From Trichaptum fuscoviolaceum (taxonomy: Eukaryota > Basidiomycota > Agaricomycetes > Hymenochaetales > Trichaptaceae), in NCBI GenBank assembly GCA_910574455.1, contig CAJSYZ010000007.1:5637974-5701973 (forward strand): DNA of 64,000 nt. Direction: 5' to 3'. Made by a program: the position numbers and the translations under genes. Numbering within the stretch: the first letter of the stretch is position 1; each line of letters begins with the position of its first letter. The notes beneath the pieces were generated by a model, which saw nothing but the letters and a program-made list of their open reading frames with translations, was not told the origin of the DNA and searched no databases. Positions 20,680 to 32,482 of this stretch are shown in pieces.

Positions 20680-22219
20680 AATTGATGCTTAGTAGTCTGG
20701 TTGCGGGGATATTTGATGAGGTCTGCAGGGGATGCATGGTATTTAAAGCCCACTCGATGGAACCACATTTCTCAACCACATCTGCCGCATCCGCCTCGCG
20801 GCAAGAAGGCAACTATTGTTCTCTGATGACCAAACAATCAACTCTTAGATCATTCTCAATAACAATAATAAATAAATCCACATTACCACACACATTGTCA
20901 GTCACTCCTTGTGCATGACTCACACCTCCTTATAGATGCTTATCGTCGTGCATCGATGGTGAACCTTTGACGAAGGAAAATCGAAGACACACTCACGGCC
21001 ATGAGAGGTAAACCCAAAGAATGATACTTACGCAAATTCGAACCCAAGATTTGCTTGAATTCTCACCTTGTAATCTGGGCTGGCTGGGCGCCAGAGTCGG
21101 AATACACCGACCGTAGTGTCGTCAATTGAACTCTAGAAGGAACACTAGGCGTCCATGTTCAAGCAGACGTGGTGTCGATTACGACTAAATCCTTGTGTCC
21201 GGGTTTGTACGCTTGTGGGAGGTCCAGAGAGAAGGAAGGATTTTTGCCGCGTCGTCAGCAATTCTTGATCATAGCGTCATCTGCACAGCGAGCCGGTAGA
21301 AGATAAAGTTCCATCTGAGAAAGTGAGTGCGAGCGGCGCTTCCTTGTACAGGCTTTACAGAGGTCTATGCTCATCAAAGAGGACGGTTCAAAGGTGACCA
21401 AGGAGGCGTTTATAAGGTCTAATTTATTTCATTGTAAGGCATGCGTCAGTTATTAACATGACGATGAGTTTAAAGTGAGCACAAACCTCTCTCTTGTATC
21501 ACACTCCTTTCTTTCTTCTGGACAGGCGACCATGGCCACGGCGCGGGTACCTGATGTCGATGACTTCCCCCGCGGGCCTGTGCTGAGCATCTTTGATGTC
21601 TCTGCCCTGCTTACAAGGTTCGCATCGGCGAGTCGTTCTCCACTGCTACTTCAACGAGCGCCATGATCTACAGGATCCACGGTGGGTGAGATGAAGGCTT
21701 CGACCAGCCAGAGGACGTGTGAGTCGAATACGGGAAATGAGGCGGTGAGAGCGAGCCCCGTTACCGGCCTTTGGTCATTCGGCATGTCGTTTGAGGAAGG
21801 GAGGTGACTGTATGAGCTATCGAAAGTAAGACAAGAACCGAGAACAGATGTGATGAAGTGTACGTTGTTTCTGGCAGGGTATAGCCAGTCCGCGCACTCG
21901 CCTGAACCAGCGTAAACCTTGCCTATGGCTCCCCTCGCCGTTCGTCCTCATTCGCCACCTCCATTGATGCTTCCTCCCCATGTTCGATCTATTCCAGGAC
22001 TCCACTCATGTGCATCTCAAAACGTGACGCTCCTGGCTCTGCTCGGCTCACAATAAACTGGAAGGTAGCAGTGCTGTGTAAGAAGTGACTACGGTGAGGA
22101 TCTCTGTTATATAGCCCTGATGAAATTGATGAATCAATAGCCATCAGTGTAATCCATCACCAGAAGTCCAGATTTAGTCTCCATCTCCACTTGCAGCTAA
22201 CATAATGCCCCCATACCCA
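20680..22219. other. Intergenic region, no gene recognised
   Basis: No frame longer than about 80 codons carries a recognisable motif. A possible promoter-like pyrimidine stretch ends in ATG near 21532, but the frame soon stops. I see no repeats or RNA genes. Confidence 0.5.
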
Positions 22220-23245
22220 TGCTTCCCATGAGGCGGATTTGCACCACACCAACAACATAGGAGCCCGGGGTTACACAATGTCCATGCTCACGATGGCCTC
22301 ATGCGGAGCGGGACTGTGGACTGGCGGTTGATGAAGGACAGCAGGAGTGTCTGGTAATGAGGAAGGTGACATGGACGTGGCCACGATCCCTACAATTTTT
22401 GACCAAGACGGCGCCGACATCAAAAAAGACCTTCCCTCCGTTCCGTGAGCGCAGTTTGCTGTAAACCGTGTTGAGGTCCGTGCAGAAAAACCATAATGGA
22501 CGGTGTTCAACGTCAACGAGGCCTGCTTATGTGTTGATAAGCCCTGTTGGGTTTGTGATTAGTGGTGAAACAGGGTGACAGAAATAGCCATGCTTAGACA
22601 CGCACCGCACACCGCTCTTAACCCCGTATTCTCCTCACTCTCTCTCGGACCGACGAACATGATGACCACATCTTTTCAGCACAGTGCGACGAACACTTTA
22701 TGTTGAGCTTTTCTAGAGGGACATGGAGGGGTTCTTTCTCCGAATGGCAAGGATGCAGGGTCGGTGAGACGTGAGGAGATTGAGGTCCATGCTCAGCGTC
22801 TTCGGTGCTGTTATACGAGGGTTGCAAGTTTACAACGATTCCTCTTCTAGCGACATGATGCCCAGTACTAGTCTCAAGTGCAGCCTTCGAAGCGGTATAA
22901 CGATGCTTTCGTCCAGCCCGGGTATCAGCAGGACACTTGCTAGCAGGGTGGACGTGAAGCCAGACATGCGTGCGCGGAGGTGAGGAAGGTTTCCCTTTCA
23001 TTGCGCCCTTTACATATTCAGTGAGTCTGGAGATGAGGAAAAGGCGTATGAGTGGGATGGAGAGGACTGTTCAGAGAAAGTAAGATGAAGAAAAGATGTG
23101 TAGGTCAAAGACGTACAATGTGTTAACCGTGGCCTCGCCTGTCGCGCCCACAACAGCCACCATCGTATCTTATTCCACAACCTCTCCCGGAACCTGTTTC
23201 AATGTTTCCTCCTCACGCCAATTGCGCTGCGCTTGTCCTCGACAT
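22220..23245 (-). pseudogene. ASCC1/AKAP7-like 2H-phosphoesterase, copy A (pseudogene)
   Basis: It is collinear with the intact copy at 37730-38890. The exon 1 remnant carries the GTACGT donor at about 23112, then the small exon reading 'FLSIPL', then a frame with 'GLDESIVIP' and 'MSLEEESL' (about 22840-22930) that stops there. The C-terminal block is recognisable as 'VQIRLMGS' near 22230. The first HxT motif is altered (LHLRL in place of LHLTL), the reading frame is broken, and a stop follows MSLEEESL. It is divergent from family X copy 2, with about 1.17 kb between the two start regions. Confidence 0.75.
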
Positions 23246-24417
23246 GTACAACGCCTCTCCGACAACATTCGGCCCGAAAACTTTCATTGTCATCTTAGGT
23301 ATAACGCAAGTCTTGAAGAAATTTTGCTGTCGTACGATGTCGCCGAGATTAGGAGGAATTAGCAAGTTGAAGAGAGGAAACAGGTTGAATCGAGTCTCGG
23401 CGACAACTTGAAGATCGTTACTTTCAGTCTCCGATGAAAAGATATTGCTGACGTCATCTTTTCGACTTACATTTGAAGTTGCACGATCACTGCTTGTCGT
23501 CCTTCGTTCTTTGCTTTCCGGCTGTCAGTGGTTATGACATGATCAATCGAAGTGCTCAAAATCGCTCATTTTCCGTCGTATGTATAATGGATGCGTGCAC
23601 CAATCGCTTCTGCGAGATGAGTTTTGCCATTTCTTTCCACCAAGCATCGTGATCCAGATGAGACCCGTCTCTTAATAAATCAACACCAAAATGTAAGTTT
23701 CTGTGATTCTTCAAGCTTTGAAGCTGATAACCATTGGTAGATAAAAGGCACTGGGCTTCCTGTCATTTTCGCGAGTACACTAGTATCACGGCTACTTCCT
23801 GAATAGTCTAGCGCGGTCTTATCCTGCACTGGCAATGAGCGCCTACTCTCTCGCAAGATGTTTCCACCTGCAAGTAGTGTTGAATCCTCCTGAAGGCCTT
23901 TACTTTCTCATCATTTCAGAAATTCTCAACCTATAGGGGGTTCGACGAATTTGACACGTGTCACCTTGTCAAACAGATGGTGTTACAGAGTTCTGGTCTA
24001 GTCTATGCCCAGGCACGCATGCACAGCTGTATTTGGAGCTGTGTTTCTCTTACAGGCGCCTGTACGGCCTGGCAGTGGCGTGGATCGAGAACCTGGACCA
24101 TGCACTGAAGCCAAGCATCAGAACAGTACAAGGAAGCCCAGCTGTGCGATCCTATGTCCTATAGATACTCTCGCCAAGATCCGAACCTATCTTTGAACGC
24201 ATTGCTGTGCTTTCTAATGAAGAAGTTTGATATCATATGCTCGACTTTCGGAGATTGAACTCGGCTGCGCACAGGTTTGAGTGCCAGGTGCCTCGTGCTT
24301 TCTGATAACACTGCCTTCAGAAAGCTTAAATACGATGGAGGCCCCCCCTAACGAACAGTTTGTCCTTCATATATCTCCGCCTGCACGTCCTTCGATATTC
24401 TCTCTCTCTCTACCATC
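23246..24417. promoter_or_regulatory. Shared upstream region of ASCC1-like copy A and family X copy 2
   Basis: This divergent spacer is partly alignable by eye to 38891-40135. Both contain 'GACGTC' near the ASCC1-like side, an 'AAGCTGATAAC' block (23726 and 39310), and a block with TTAAA and CCCCCTAACGA about 60-110 bp before the family X start. Conservation of a non-coding spacer across duplicates suggests shared promoter elements, or simply recent duplication. Confidence 0.45.
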
Positions 24418-26822
24418 ATGTCCAAAGCAATCAAGCGAGCCATCGCGAAGCACAAGGAGAAGAAAGCCCGCCGCAATCTCGAAAAGGATAGCAAGTATAT
24501 CGTTGACGATATCGATCGCATTTCGTCCGCCCTCAAACAATACGGAATCTTCGGACACCACTGCAATGGGCCCGATGAAGACGCGACCGAGGATGATGCG
24601 AGCTCTGTGAGCTCGTTTTCAACGACAGCGACGACGGACGACAATCCCGGGGCTGGATATACGATAGACAAGTACTTCTATCAACCTGTTGGAAGAAGAA
24701 TCGAAAAAATTGCATTTCGTATCGCAATGCCGCTTCTTTCGCCACTCAGAATCTTTCAGTACATAGAAGAGCACCACCTTAAAGGACAGCTCAAATACAA
24801 ACCTTTCCACTACCCAATATATTCGCCTAAGTTGAAGACTGTATACTTAGCTGGGCTGGAGTCTCTAGTTCATCAGACACGGTGAGTGTGTCAGATACTC
24901 TTAAGGAAAGTTATTTATAGAGGCTTTCCAGGTCCAATTCACTCATGCGGTCTTCAGCGGCTCTTTCGGCACTTATTCGCTTATGTCCTGCGGATAAGAA
25001 TATATCCTACTTCTTCTACCTTGTTCACGAACAAATAGGCCTACCTAGCTTGGCTCTATCGTTGATTGACAGTGATACCCAGGAAAAGAAGTGCTATCTC
25101 TTCTTGCTGACACTTATATGGGCACATCCTGGTCTTAGTAAGAATGGACTCAGACTTTATGGTTATATCAACAACTATAATCAGATCAGTCGCTCATACC
25201 TATACGAGTCGTTGCTGAAGCTTGTGAACTCTTGGCAGTAAGTGTCCTACACGAATTTTACACCACTTTCTCATTGAGCTCAACAGTTTTCCAAACAGGG
25301 ATGCCTTTGCTATTATGTCTGAAGCATCTCTTCACTTCGCGCAAGCCATAGATCAAATACACTTGGAACTCTCATTCAGTTCCGACTCTTCCGAGCTCTC
25401 AGAAAACCACGAACTTGTGTATTTCTTCACCATTTTCATTGTCCGCTTCATTCCGTTCATATATAACAATTCTACTCGGCCTACATGTGGACAACAGACA
25501 CAGCAGCTTTACCATGTGCTGCTCTTGACTTTCTTGCACTGGCTTGATTTGAGTTTGACATTAGTTGCAGAAGACACATTTTGGGTTATGAGAAGGACGA
25601 GATGGAGCTGTACACCACATACGTTGCAAGTCAAACTTGCGATAGACAGCCTGCTCTTGCAGTACGTGGAGATGCAACTTATTTTCCGGCTTCGAAATTT
25701 ACCCCGATATAGTGAGTCCATATTTGCAACTCTATTATCTGCATCATCGAGTCGCATCCGTACATGTGAAGGACTTTCTGAGGAATTACTACCAAGGAAT
25801 CGAAGAAACCACAGGGAACATTTGACCATCACAAACACATTGATCAAGGCTTCCATAGCCAGAACTCAACGTCTCCGGACGTCTCTTGACGAGCTCGAGC
25901 GTGAGATTCGGGACAGCATGTCCAGGCCAAGCCCCAGAGCAAGTGAGCAAGATTGATTTTCATTCTGCAGAACCTGAACAAATGATTTCGCATACATTTT
26001 CTAGGTGATAAAAATCGCACGTATGACTATCGCACGTATGACGATCGCGCGCTTGACTTTGCGCGCCTTCACGCGCAACGTGTGTATGTTGATGAAAGTG
26101 AATTATCGAAAGAGTTTTTGGAAGCGAGAAGTAGTTTGGGGGTCTGGGAAAAGTATGAAAGAAGACGGCGGGAGCGTCATAAATGGGGCATATATCTCTG
26201 CTCAAACCTCGATTGGGATTGGGACGTTGCGGGCTGTCTGGAGCGTCTCTTTGAGTTGCCGGAGGAGGTGACACCAGCAACCGCACCCATTGCTACTGTC
26301 TCTCTGGAGGCAGGAAAGGCGGATAGGTGGAACATCTTTACGGAGACTAGTCTGCCGACGGAGGTCAATTTTGCGTACAAGACTGCAACAGGCGAGACGA
26401 AGTACAAGACGATTATGATCTGCCCATCGGCTGATGACGTTGCATTGGTGGGAGAATCATCCAATGTCGTAGGAGGGCATCACGAGCCAGGTCATCCAGG
26501 AGAAGAAGAAACCGAGGATGAAGCAGGGATTATTATGAACGAATGCGGTAATTCAGAATCAGAACCGGAGGCCGAACTGGAGCTTGGAGTGAAGCAGGTT
26601 GTCGAGAAACAAGAAGTAGTCTCGCTCATTCCAGAGGGGCTAAGCTGTGGGGTACGCGTAGAAGATCGTGATGGATCAGAGCTCATCGTGCACGAGGGCT
26701 ACGGTGCACCGCGTATACAAGATATAGCTCTTGGACCAATGAATAACAGATGTGGTCATGGCACGGCCTACAAAGACGATATAGAGAAATTGATGAAGAT
26801 CCGTGAGGCGAAGCCGGAGTAG
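24418..26822 (+). CDS. Family X protein, copy 2 (uncharacterised, five exons)
   Basis: Exons read as 24418-24881, 24932-25237, 25287-25661, 25713-25942 and 26005-26822, joining in frame to about 730 residues. It has the same five-exon plan as copy 1. Features are a basic start (MSKAIKRAIAKHKEKKARR), SSVSSFSTTATTDD, DKYFYQPVGRRIEK, 'SSAALSALIRL', 'FFTIFIVRFIPF' in exon 3, a Tyr/Asp/Arg-rich insert at the start of exon 5, then 'WGIYLCSNLDWDWD' and 'ERLFELPEEV'. The tail is strongly acidic. The conserved ISIC end lies just beyond the stop, after two further in-frame stops, so this copy has lost its C-terminal signature. It is divergent from ASCC1-like copy A and closest to copy 3. Confidence 0.8.
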
Positions 26823-27094
26823 AACGTTGACTAGATATCTATCTGCTGAGTGGAATAGACGTGTCATGGAGGTCGCGTGCTATGGAGGTCGTCAATCAAT
26901 GGAGAAGGGAGATAGCGTACAGGCCACATGGATAAAGGAAGGACTTCATCGTTGATGGTTCATTGTGTTTCTTATCTGAATGTTGTGCGCGTCAAATTAG
27001 GCGCCAGGTATATCTGTTCATTTAGATGAATTAGCAATGAGAAATGAGTTTGATACGAGCGCGAAAGTGCGTACTGGTTTCCGGGAGCGATGTT

Positions 27095-27102
27095 TGATAA
27101 AG
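27095..27102. repeat. Target site duplication (left) of the KDZ transposon
   Basis: TGATAAAG lies directly before the left terminal inverted repeat. The identical octamer lies directly after the right one (37044-37051). Eight bases is the duplication length known for Zisupton-type KDZ elements. Confidence 0.9.
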
Positions 27103-27423
27103 CACCTAATGAACCCAAGGACTGAAGCACAAGTGCCTGGACACCACCGAGAGGTGACCGGGCAAATGTGCTTGGGGTTTGGCTGAGGGGTAAGTGTTTT
27201 AATACCTGGCCCAATAGCTCGAGACCTTCTATAGATCTCGAGCTATTCGGCCAGGTGACAGCTAGGACCCTGGCAAGGGTCCTTCCGGTCACCGGTGTGT
27301 GTACACCGCCGGTCCCTCACTCCAGGGTCTAAGGGTCACCGGTTAACCCGGTTACCTCTCCCGCCCCCCACGCGCCTCTAAGTCCCGCACCTCCCTCCCT
27401 CCCAGCGCCGCAAGCCCGTATCT
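27103..27423. repeat. KDZ left terminal inverted repeat, 321 bp
   Basis: It matches the reverse complement of 36727-37043 with few mismatches over the outer ~220 bp and more toward the inner end. It contains a 51-bp near-perfect palindrome at 27205-27255 (CCTGGCC...GGCCAGG, about 19 of 20 arm positions paired) and a GGACCCT..AGGGTCC hairpin. Confidence 0.92.
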
Positions 27424-27647
27424 CGACAACAACGCATTCAAATCTTATGGTTTCTGCACGTATGGGGTCGTAATTTATAGAACTAGTTGTATATATTGAT
27501 AGAATTAGAATAATTATATACAATAATTTGCAATTTACTCTAACGTGGTATTGAGGTAGACTCGCAAGCCAGTCGCGAATTCATCGAGAGGTTCGGAACA
27601 GAATTGGGTGATTATATTAATCATAAGTATCCAATCAAATGTCTAAG

Positions 27648-29476
27648 TTAAAAATCAAGATTTAGATTATAAGAGTCTAAGTTAGAAGGTCCTCCGGGGC
27701 CGGGAAAGAGAGAAGGGAAATTTGGAAGCCTGAGATCGTTCTCATCAAATGAATTAAAGATGTCGCTCCCACTCGGAAGGGACAAGGGATCAAATGGGTT
27801 GTAAGATCCGCCTGCGACAGATCCAGGAAGTGAAAGGGTGCCGAAAAGGGCGGGAGAACCAGACGGCGGTGCGGAGGGAAAAGGCAGAGAGACTGAACTC
27901 TGCTGGGAACCCGGCATCGTTAGCGATCCAAATGGGATCAGAGAACCAGACGGCGTTGTGTGCGTCGCAGCAGGACTCGATGTACCAAGAGGGTCGAATG
28001 CGATAGATGCGGGATTTGGGACGGTAGAACCAGACGGTGTCATGCGCGGACCGGAGATGGTAGAACCAGACGGCGTCGCGCGCGGACTCGAGATCGAAGG
28101 GCCGGTTGCGCTGATCGCTACTTGCTGAGCTTCAGGTTGCACAGATATGCGTGCCTTCTTCGCGCGAGGCTTCTTAGCTACTTCTCCTGCCTGCACAGAG
28201 CGATCGTCGTTCTCTTTGTCTGTGTCTTCAGCGTCCTCGTCTGCGGCTCTCTTCTTGCCTGCGTCCGTTCGTCGCTTCCGTTGTTTTTGAGGAGCTGCTT
28301 CGTGCTTGCTCTTGAATATCTCAATCTCCTCAGCGGTCACATCACGCCAATAGCAGGTTGGCGGGTCCGAACGAAGAGCTTCAAGGAGTGTTCGAAGGTC
28401 GACCAAATTTCCACCCAGTTTGGATGGGTTTTTCATGGCGGGGAAAGGCCATCCATCGAGAATGACTGAGTGCCGCAAAACTATATCACCGATATAGTTG
28501 GCATAGTTCATGCGCTTACACGAATTTTCGGTGATAGATTCTATAAGAAAAGTCAGCAATACATTCGAAGGAAAGAGAAACTGCATACGCACTTAGGCCA
28601 TTCAGAATCAAGGACGACGCCTCAGCTGAAAGATTATTGACCATTTCCTTATAGCTTTTCGCCGCCCCTGTTGTCGTCCCACCGCCAACTGAATATCCTT
28701 CGATTCCATGGCTACTTGGGTGAGGTCAATGTTTGCGACCTTCGCAAAGAAATCGCTCGTTTCTGGACCGGACGTCCAAATATACGGATTCATGTTGAAT
28801 GACGAGTCACCTCTGACTGTCATAACAACAGAGCGAGTGTTGCATCGCGAGGTGAGGCCTTCGAGCTGAAGCAATAATGAGCATGTCGTAGATAGAGACA
28901 AGATGGACAGAACTCACCATGAACCCAACCTGCTTCATTGTATCGCTTGCATCCTTCACCTTTGAGCCCGGCGAAACTCGAATAGCTTTGGAGAATGTTT
29001 CCTTCTCATTTTCGAACTTCTTGAGTAGTGCTTCCTTCTCCTCGCTTGAGAGGAGGTTGTAACCTGCACGTAAGGCTTGCGAGTCGACGACCGACGACTT
29101 TTCTCCCACAGCCTTGTCTAAAATAAGTGACGATGATCAGCCACCGAGCCAATCGAAAGGCAAACTGCGCACCATTATTAGAAGCTTTAGTCTCGTAACT
29201 GCAGAAGGCATGCCATGCTGTGTAAGTGGGCTTCCCTTTATGCAACAAAGTCTTGCGGCTTCCAGCGTGCAAACGCTGCAGAATAGACAACGGAGTCTTT
29301 CCGTATTTACTTGCAATATTATGTGATGCCTCTGCAATCTGCCGTTGAAAAGCGATTATGTCCAGTGTTATGTTGCTTCGAGTCTGCTGCTGGGCCAATA
29401 ACCTTGATTTACGCTCCTCCTTGCTGATTTTTGCTCGAGGCTTTCGAGCCTTAGGCTGAAGGCGAAAGCGAGCCAT
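27648..29476 (-). CDS. KDZ accessory protein with HMG-box-like segment
   Basis: A multi-exon gene starting 'MARFRLQPKARKPRAK' (a basic, probably nuclear-targeting start). The first exon ends in 'YTAWHAFCSYETKA', and the next holds 'ALRAGYNLLSSEEKEALLKKF'. Together these resemble an HMG-box (an aromatic-rich helix followed by LSxEEK). A globular block follows ('SFNMNPYIWTSGPETSDFF', about 28740-28810). The last exon (to 27648) has a basic region with KKRAADEDAED and a Ser/Pro/Gly-rich tail with repeated 'TPSGS' phrases. HMG-type proteins have been reported alongside KDZ transposases, so DNA binding during transposition is a reasonable inference. Exon borders near 28570-28620, 28865-28915 and 29115-29170 are by eye. 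Confidence 0.65.
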
Positions 29477-29896
29477 GTCGCAGTGAAAGAAGAGAATTGT
29501 GATTTGGTCAGATTTTTTTTCGGGTTTTCTTGAAATTGCAATCACACCCAGTGACAGGAACAAAGTGCATATAGTCAGGTATTTTGGAAATTGGCGACAG
29601 AGCAACTCTATTATCAAGCCAGTCAAAGACGAAATGTATATATTATATCAATCCAAGTTACATGCGCAAGCTTCGACATGACAGTATACTCATTGACATC
29701 CCATTGCCACCCTTTCAGAGCTTCGTACTCAGATCGGCACCGTTGCCGACTCACCAACATCAGCTACGTGAAAATCGTTCAACAGCAACACCAACCTGCG
29801 AAGACGAGAGGAAGAGGATTTGATGGAAAACTAAGTCAATGCAGATATTAGTATAGGATAAGAAGTCCAAGCTCAGACGACGTACCATAGCCACAC

Positions 29897-31475
29897 TCAT
29901 GCAAACTCAACTCCGTCGCTTTCATCATCTTCGGCCTCATCGTCACTCAGGCCGTTCAAACTTTGTTCATACGCGCGAACTATCTTGTAGTTTGAGTAAT
30001 CGATCTTGAGGGCATTTAAAAGAGAACTTATCAATGTAGACGACCCATCGACTGAGTCGGCAAAAAGCATATGGAATGCTTGAAATTGAAGGACCCAGCT
30101 GCTCTCGTTTATTGACCCATTGAGTGTCTTGCGAATGTGGAGATTGATGTGGGGTGGCAGAACAGCTCTGAAAGCATCGACCCAGAGACCCGTGAAACCG
30201 CCGACACTTTCGCCTGTTTCCCTGATGATTTCTCTCGAGGCAATCGGGTTCGAGTCGAGTGGGTACAGCAGGGATGGAAACATGCAACTCGGTTGCATTG
30301 TGGAAGGGAATGCCGGTAAGACGTGAATGCGACTGCCACTCGAGATGACGGAGGAGGAGTTTGGCTGGGTTGCAGGATGGATGGATGGATGGATGGATGG
30401 ATGGATGGCGGACTTGCTGAACGAGAGACCCATGGTCAACTTGGAAGGGCTCTTCGCGACATGAGTCTTGCTTGACTCGAGGCGCGATGGACCAGGGGAG
30501 AATCTCCTTGCAGACGCAGACGACGCGACTTTGCTTTGTGAGGCCATCTTGGACGGACTTCGAGGGACGAGATCATCATCTGTAGAACTGGTGGAAATAG
30601 GCGGATAAGGTAGCCTTGCGGGCTGAGTACAACCGTGATTCGCCGACGTGCCACAAAACGAGATCGCCTTGTTGATCATGTCCTGCAGCTCCGCTGGAGG
30701 GAAGACAGCTCGAGAAGAGACAAGATTGCTGTAATATTTGTCGACGATTCCACGGGGGAGGACTGGGGCAGACCGGCTTAAGGGACGTTCGAGCCCACCG
30801 CCCGTGTTGTCGTACGTAGCCTTGATTTGTAGTAAACGGCGCGTTTTCGAGTCCAGTATGACGGGCATGATCTTGTTCATGAAAATCCAAGACATGAGCT
30901 CAGAAGGCCCCTTCAGCTCTGCCTTGTGAGCTCGAAACATTGCTGGCGTGATATACTGATTGAAAAAGGCATTCGAGACCGACAACTGGAATCCTTTCTC
31001 AACTCTTCCGTCGTAGTGGAAGACAAGCGTCATACCGCCCGACAATCGGTCAAGAGCAGTACACTAGAAGCAGAATCAGGTTCGAAAAAAAAATATCATA
31101 ATAAGAAACTCACTGCGTCCGCCACGTCCTTCCTAATATCTCTCGCAAGGTACGGATCGTACCAGTCAGGCATCGCATGCACTGAACCCCCCCCTTCAAC
31201 AGCCATAGGGCCTTCTGAGATCCCCGAAGTGATAAATGCACGCGATGCTGCAAGCATGCGCGTGTCCATGTCGGTATCCTCGAAGGCCAGGTTTGCCAGC
31301 GAGTTCCCGAAGATTGTCGATGGCGGAGGACACCCGAGGCCTTTGCGGACAGTTTCGATCGACTCCCAGTCCAACTTGACCTGGGGAACTTGAACTTTGA
31401 CGGTTTTATCAGACTGTTTAAGAGGTTAGTGAAGTCTTTGTAAGGAAAGAGTGTTAAAAAGCTTACCTGTGGCAT
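29897..31475 (-). CDS. KDZ accessory protein of unknown function
   Basis: Not recognised. A tiny first exon (MPQ) is spliced to 'SDKTVKVQVPQVKLDWESI'. Exon 2 runs to about 31112 and the main exon covers about 31062-29897, giving about 490 residues. The centre is Ser/Pro-rich and includes 'HPSIHPSIHP' encoded by a (GGAT)n microsatellite (30375-30408). The C-terminal ~110 residues look folded ('LWVDAFRAVLPPHINLHIRK', 'VLQFQAFHMLFADS'). The end is acidic (LSDDEAEDDESD). It lies between the transposase and the HMG-like gene in the same orientation, all within the inverted repeats, so it belongs to the element. Confidence 0.6.
30375..30408. repeat. (GGAT)n microsatellite inside a coding exon
   Basis: About 8.5 tandem GGAT units. 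The period is not a multiple of three, so gain or loss of a single unit would shift the reading frame of the accessory gene. Confidence 0.9.
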
Positions 31476-32482
31476 AGTTAAAATTCTTAGTATGGCAGTG
31501 ATGGTGATCTCTGGGATCGACGACAGCGAAGACAATAATGGTACACGTTGTGATTGCTTGTTTGATAACGTAATTAATTACTATTTCTGGCATTTTCAGG
31601 GACTGCATATACGCACCAGAATAACAGAAATATGCTCACAATATCTAATCTGCAAGTCTCGATCACTCTCCAAGATCATCTACAATATCCAGGCAAGCTA
31701 TATGATATATAAGAGCTCCTTATACTATCAAATTCAATCGATTAGCCTTCAGAATCCAATCTAGTAGAAGACGAAGATTCAAAACCCATCAACAGATGCA
31801 AGATGCAAGATGCAAGTTGAATGTGCACGACAATCGTACATTGACATAGGACTCAAGCTCAAAGGATAAGCTAAGTAATACAAGCTGATTACAAGGTCTG
31901 TCATCTTTGGACATGAATGAAAGTCTAACTAACATGAACATGATGTAGTTAGCAATCTTTCCTGTGCTGCAAGTCTCATAATGTAATTGGTGTACATACT
32001 AACACTCGCACGTTCGTCTCTTGGTTCTCCCTACACTCAAGACCCTCGAGTAGTATTACATGACTCTTCCTTAAATCTACTCGTTGTCCTCGTCTATCTA
32101 TTACTTGAGTTCAATAATGTGTCCTTTTCATACAGCATCGAGTCTTGAAAGTCTTCGAAGACATTTGCAAGTCGATTGAGTGCTCTAATCAGAGTTCAAG
32201 GACATTCGACTCAGATAACTTGTCCAATTCGATAGCTTGACTTTCAAACACATTTATTCTATTTCTAGGGACAAAAAGCTTAGTGAATCCGTGTTCTGAT
32301 AGTTAAGGTGAGAATCTCAGCTACCTTTGTTTTCGATCTTGATTATCACGGTGCACATTTGAACTTCGTCAATCGAAAAGTGGCCATTCCAAGCTAATTA
32401 TTGTCAGGCTACTTTTCGATTCTAGGTGTAGATATAATAGCATATATTATTCTATGTACAGATAATCTACAAGTACTAGAGG
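31476..32482. other. Spacer inside the KDZ element
   Basis: AT-rich non-coding DNA between the transposase stop and the start of the second gene. It includes three AGATGCAA units (31795-31818) and an inverted pair near 32370-32430 (TCGAAAAGT / ACTTTTCGA). It probably holds the 3' end of the transposase transcript and the promoter of the next gene. Confidence 0.5.

Noticed and set aside
21035..21055. GTTCGAAT-like B box on the minus strand, possible tRNA
   Set aside because: No pairing stem around it and no A box at the right distance.
22771..22983. Plus-strand frame of 70 codons
   Set aside because: Antisense to the ASCC1-like pseudogene A, whose homology is clear on the minus strand.
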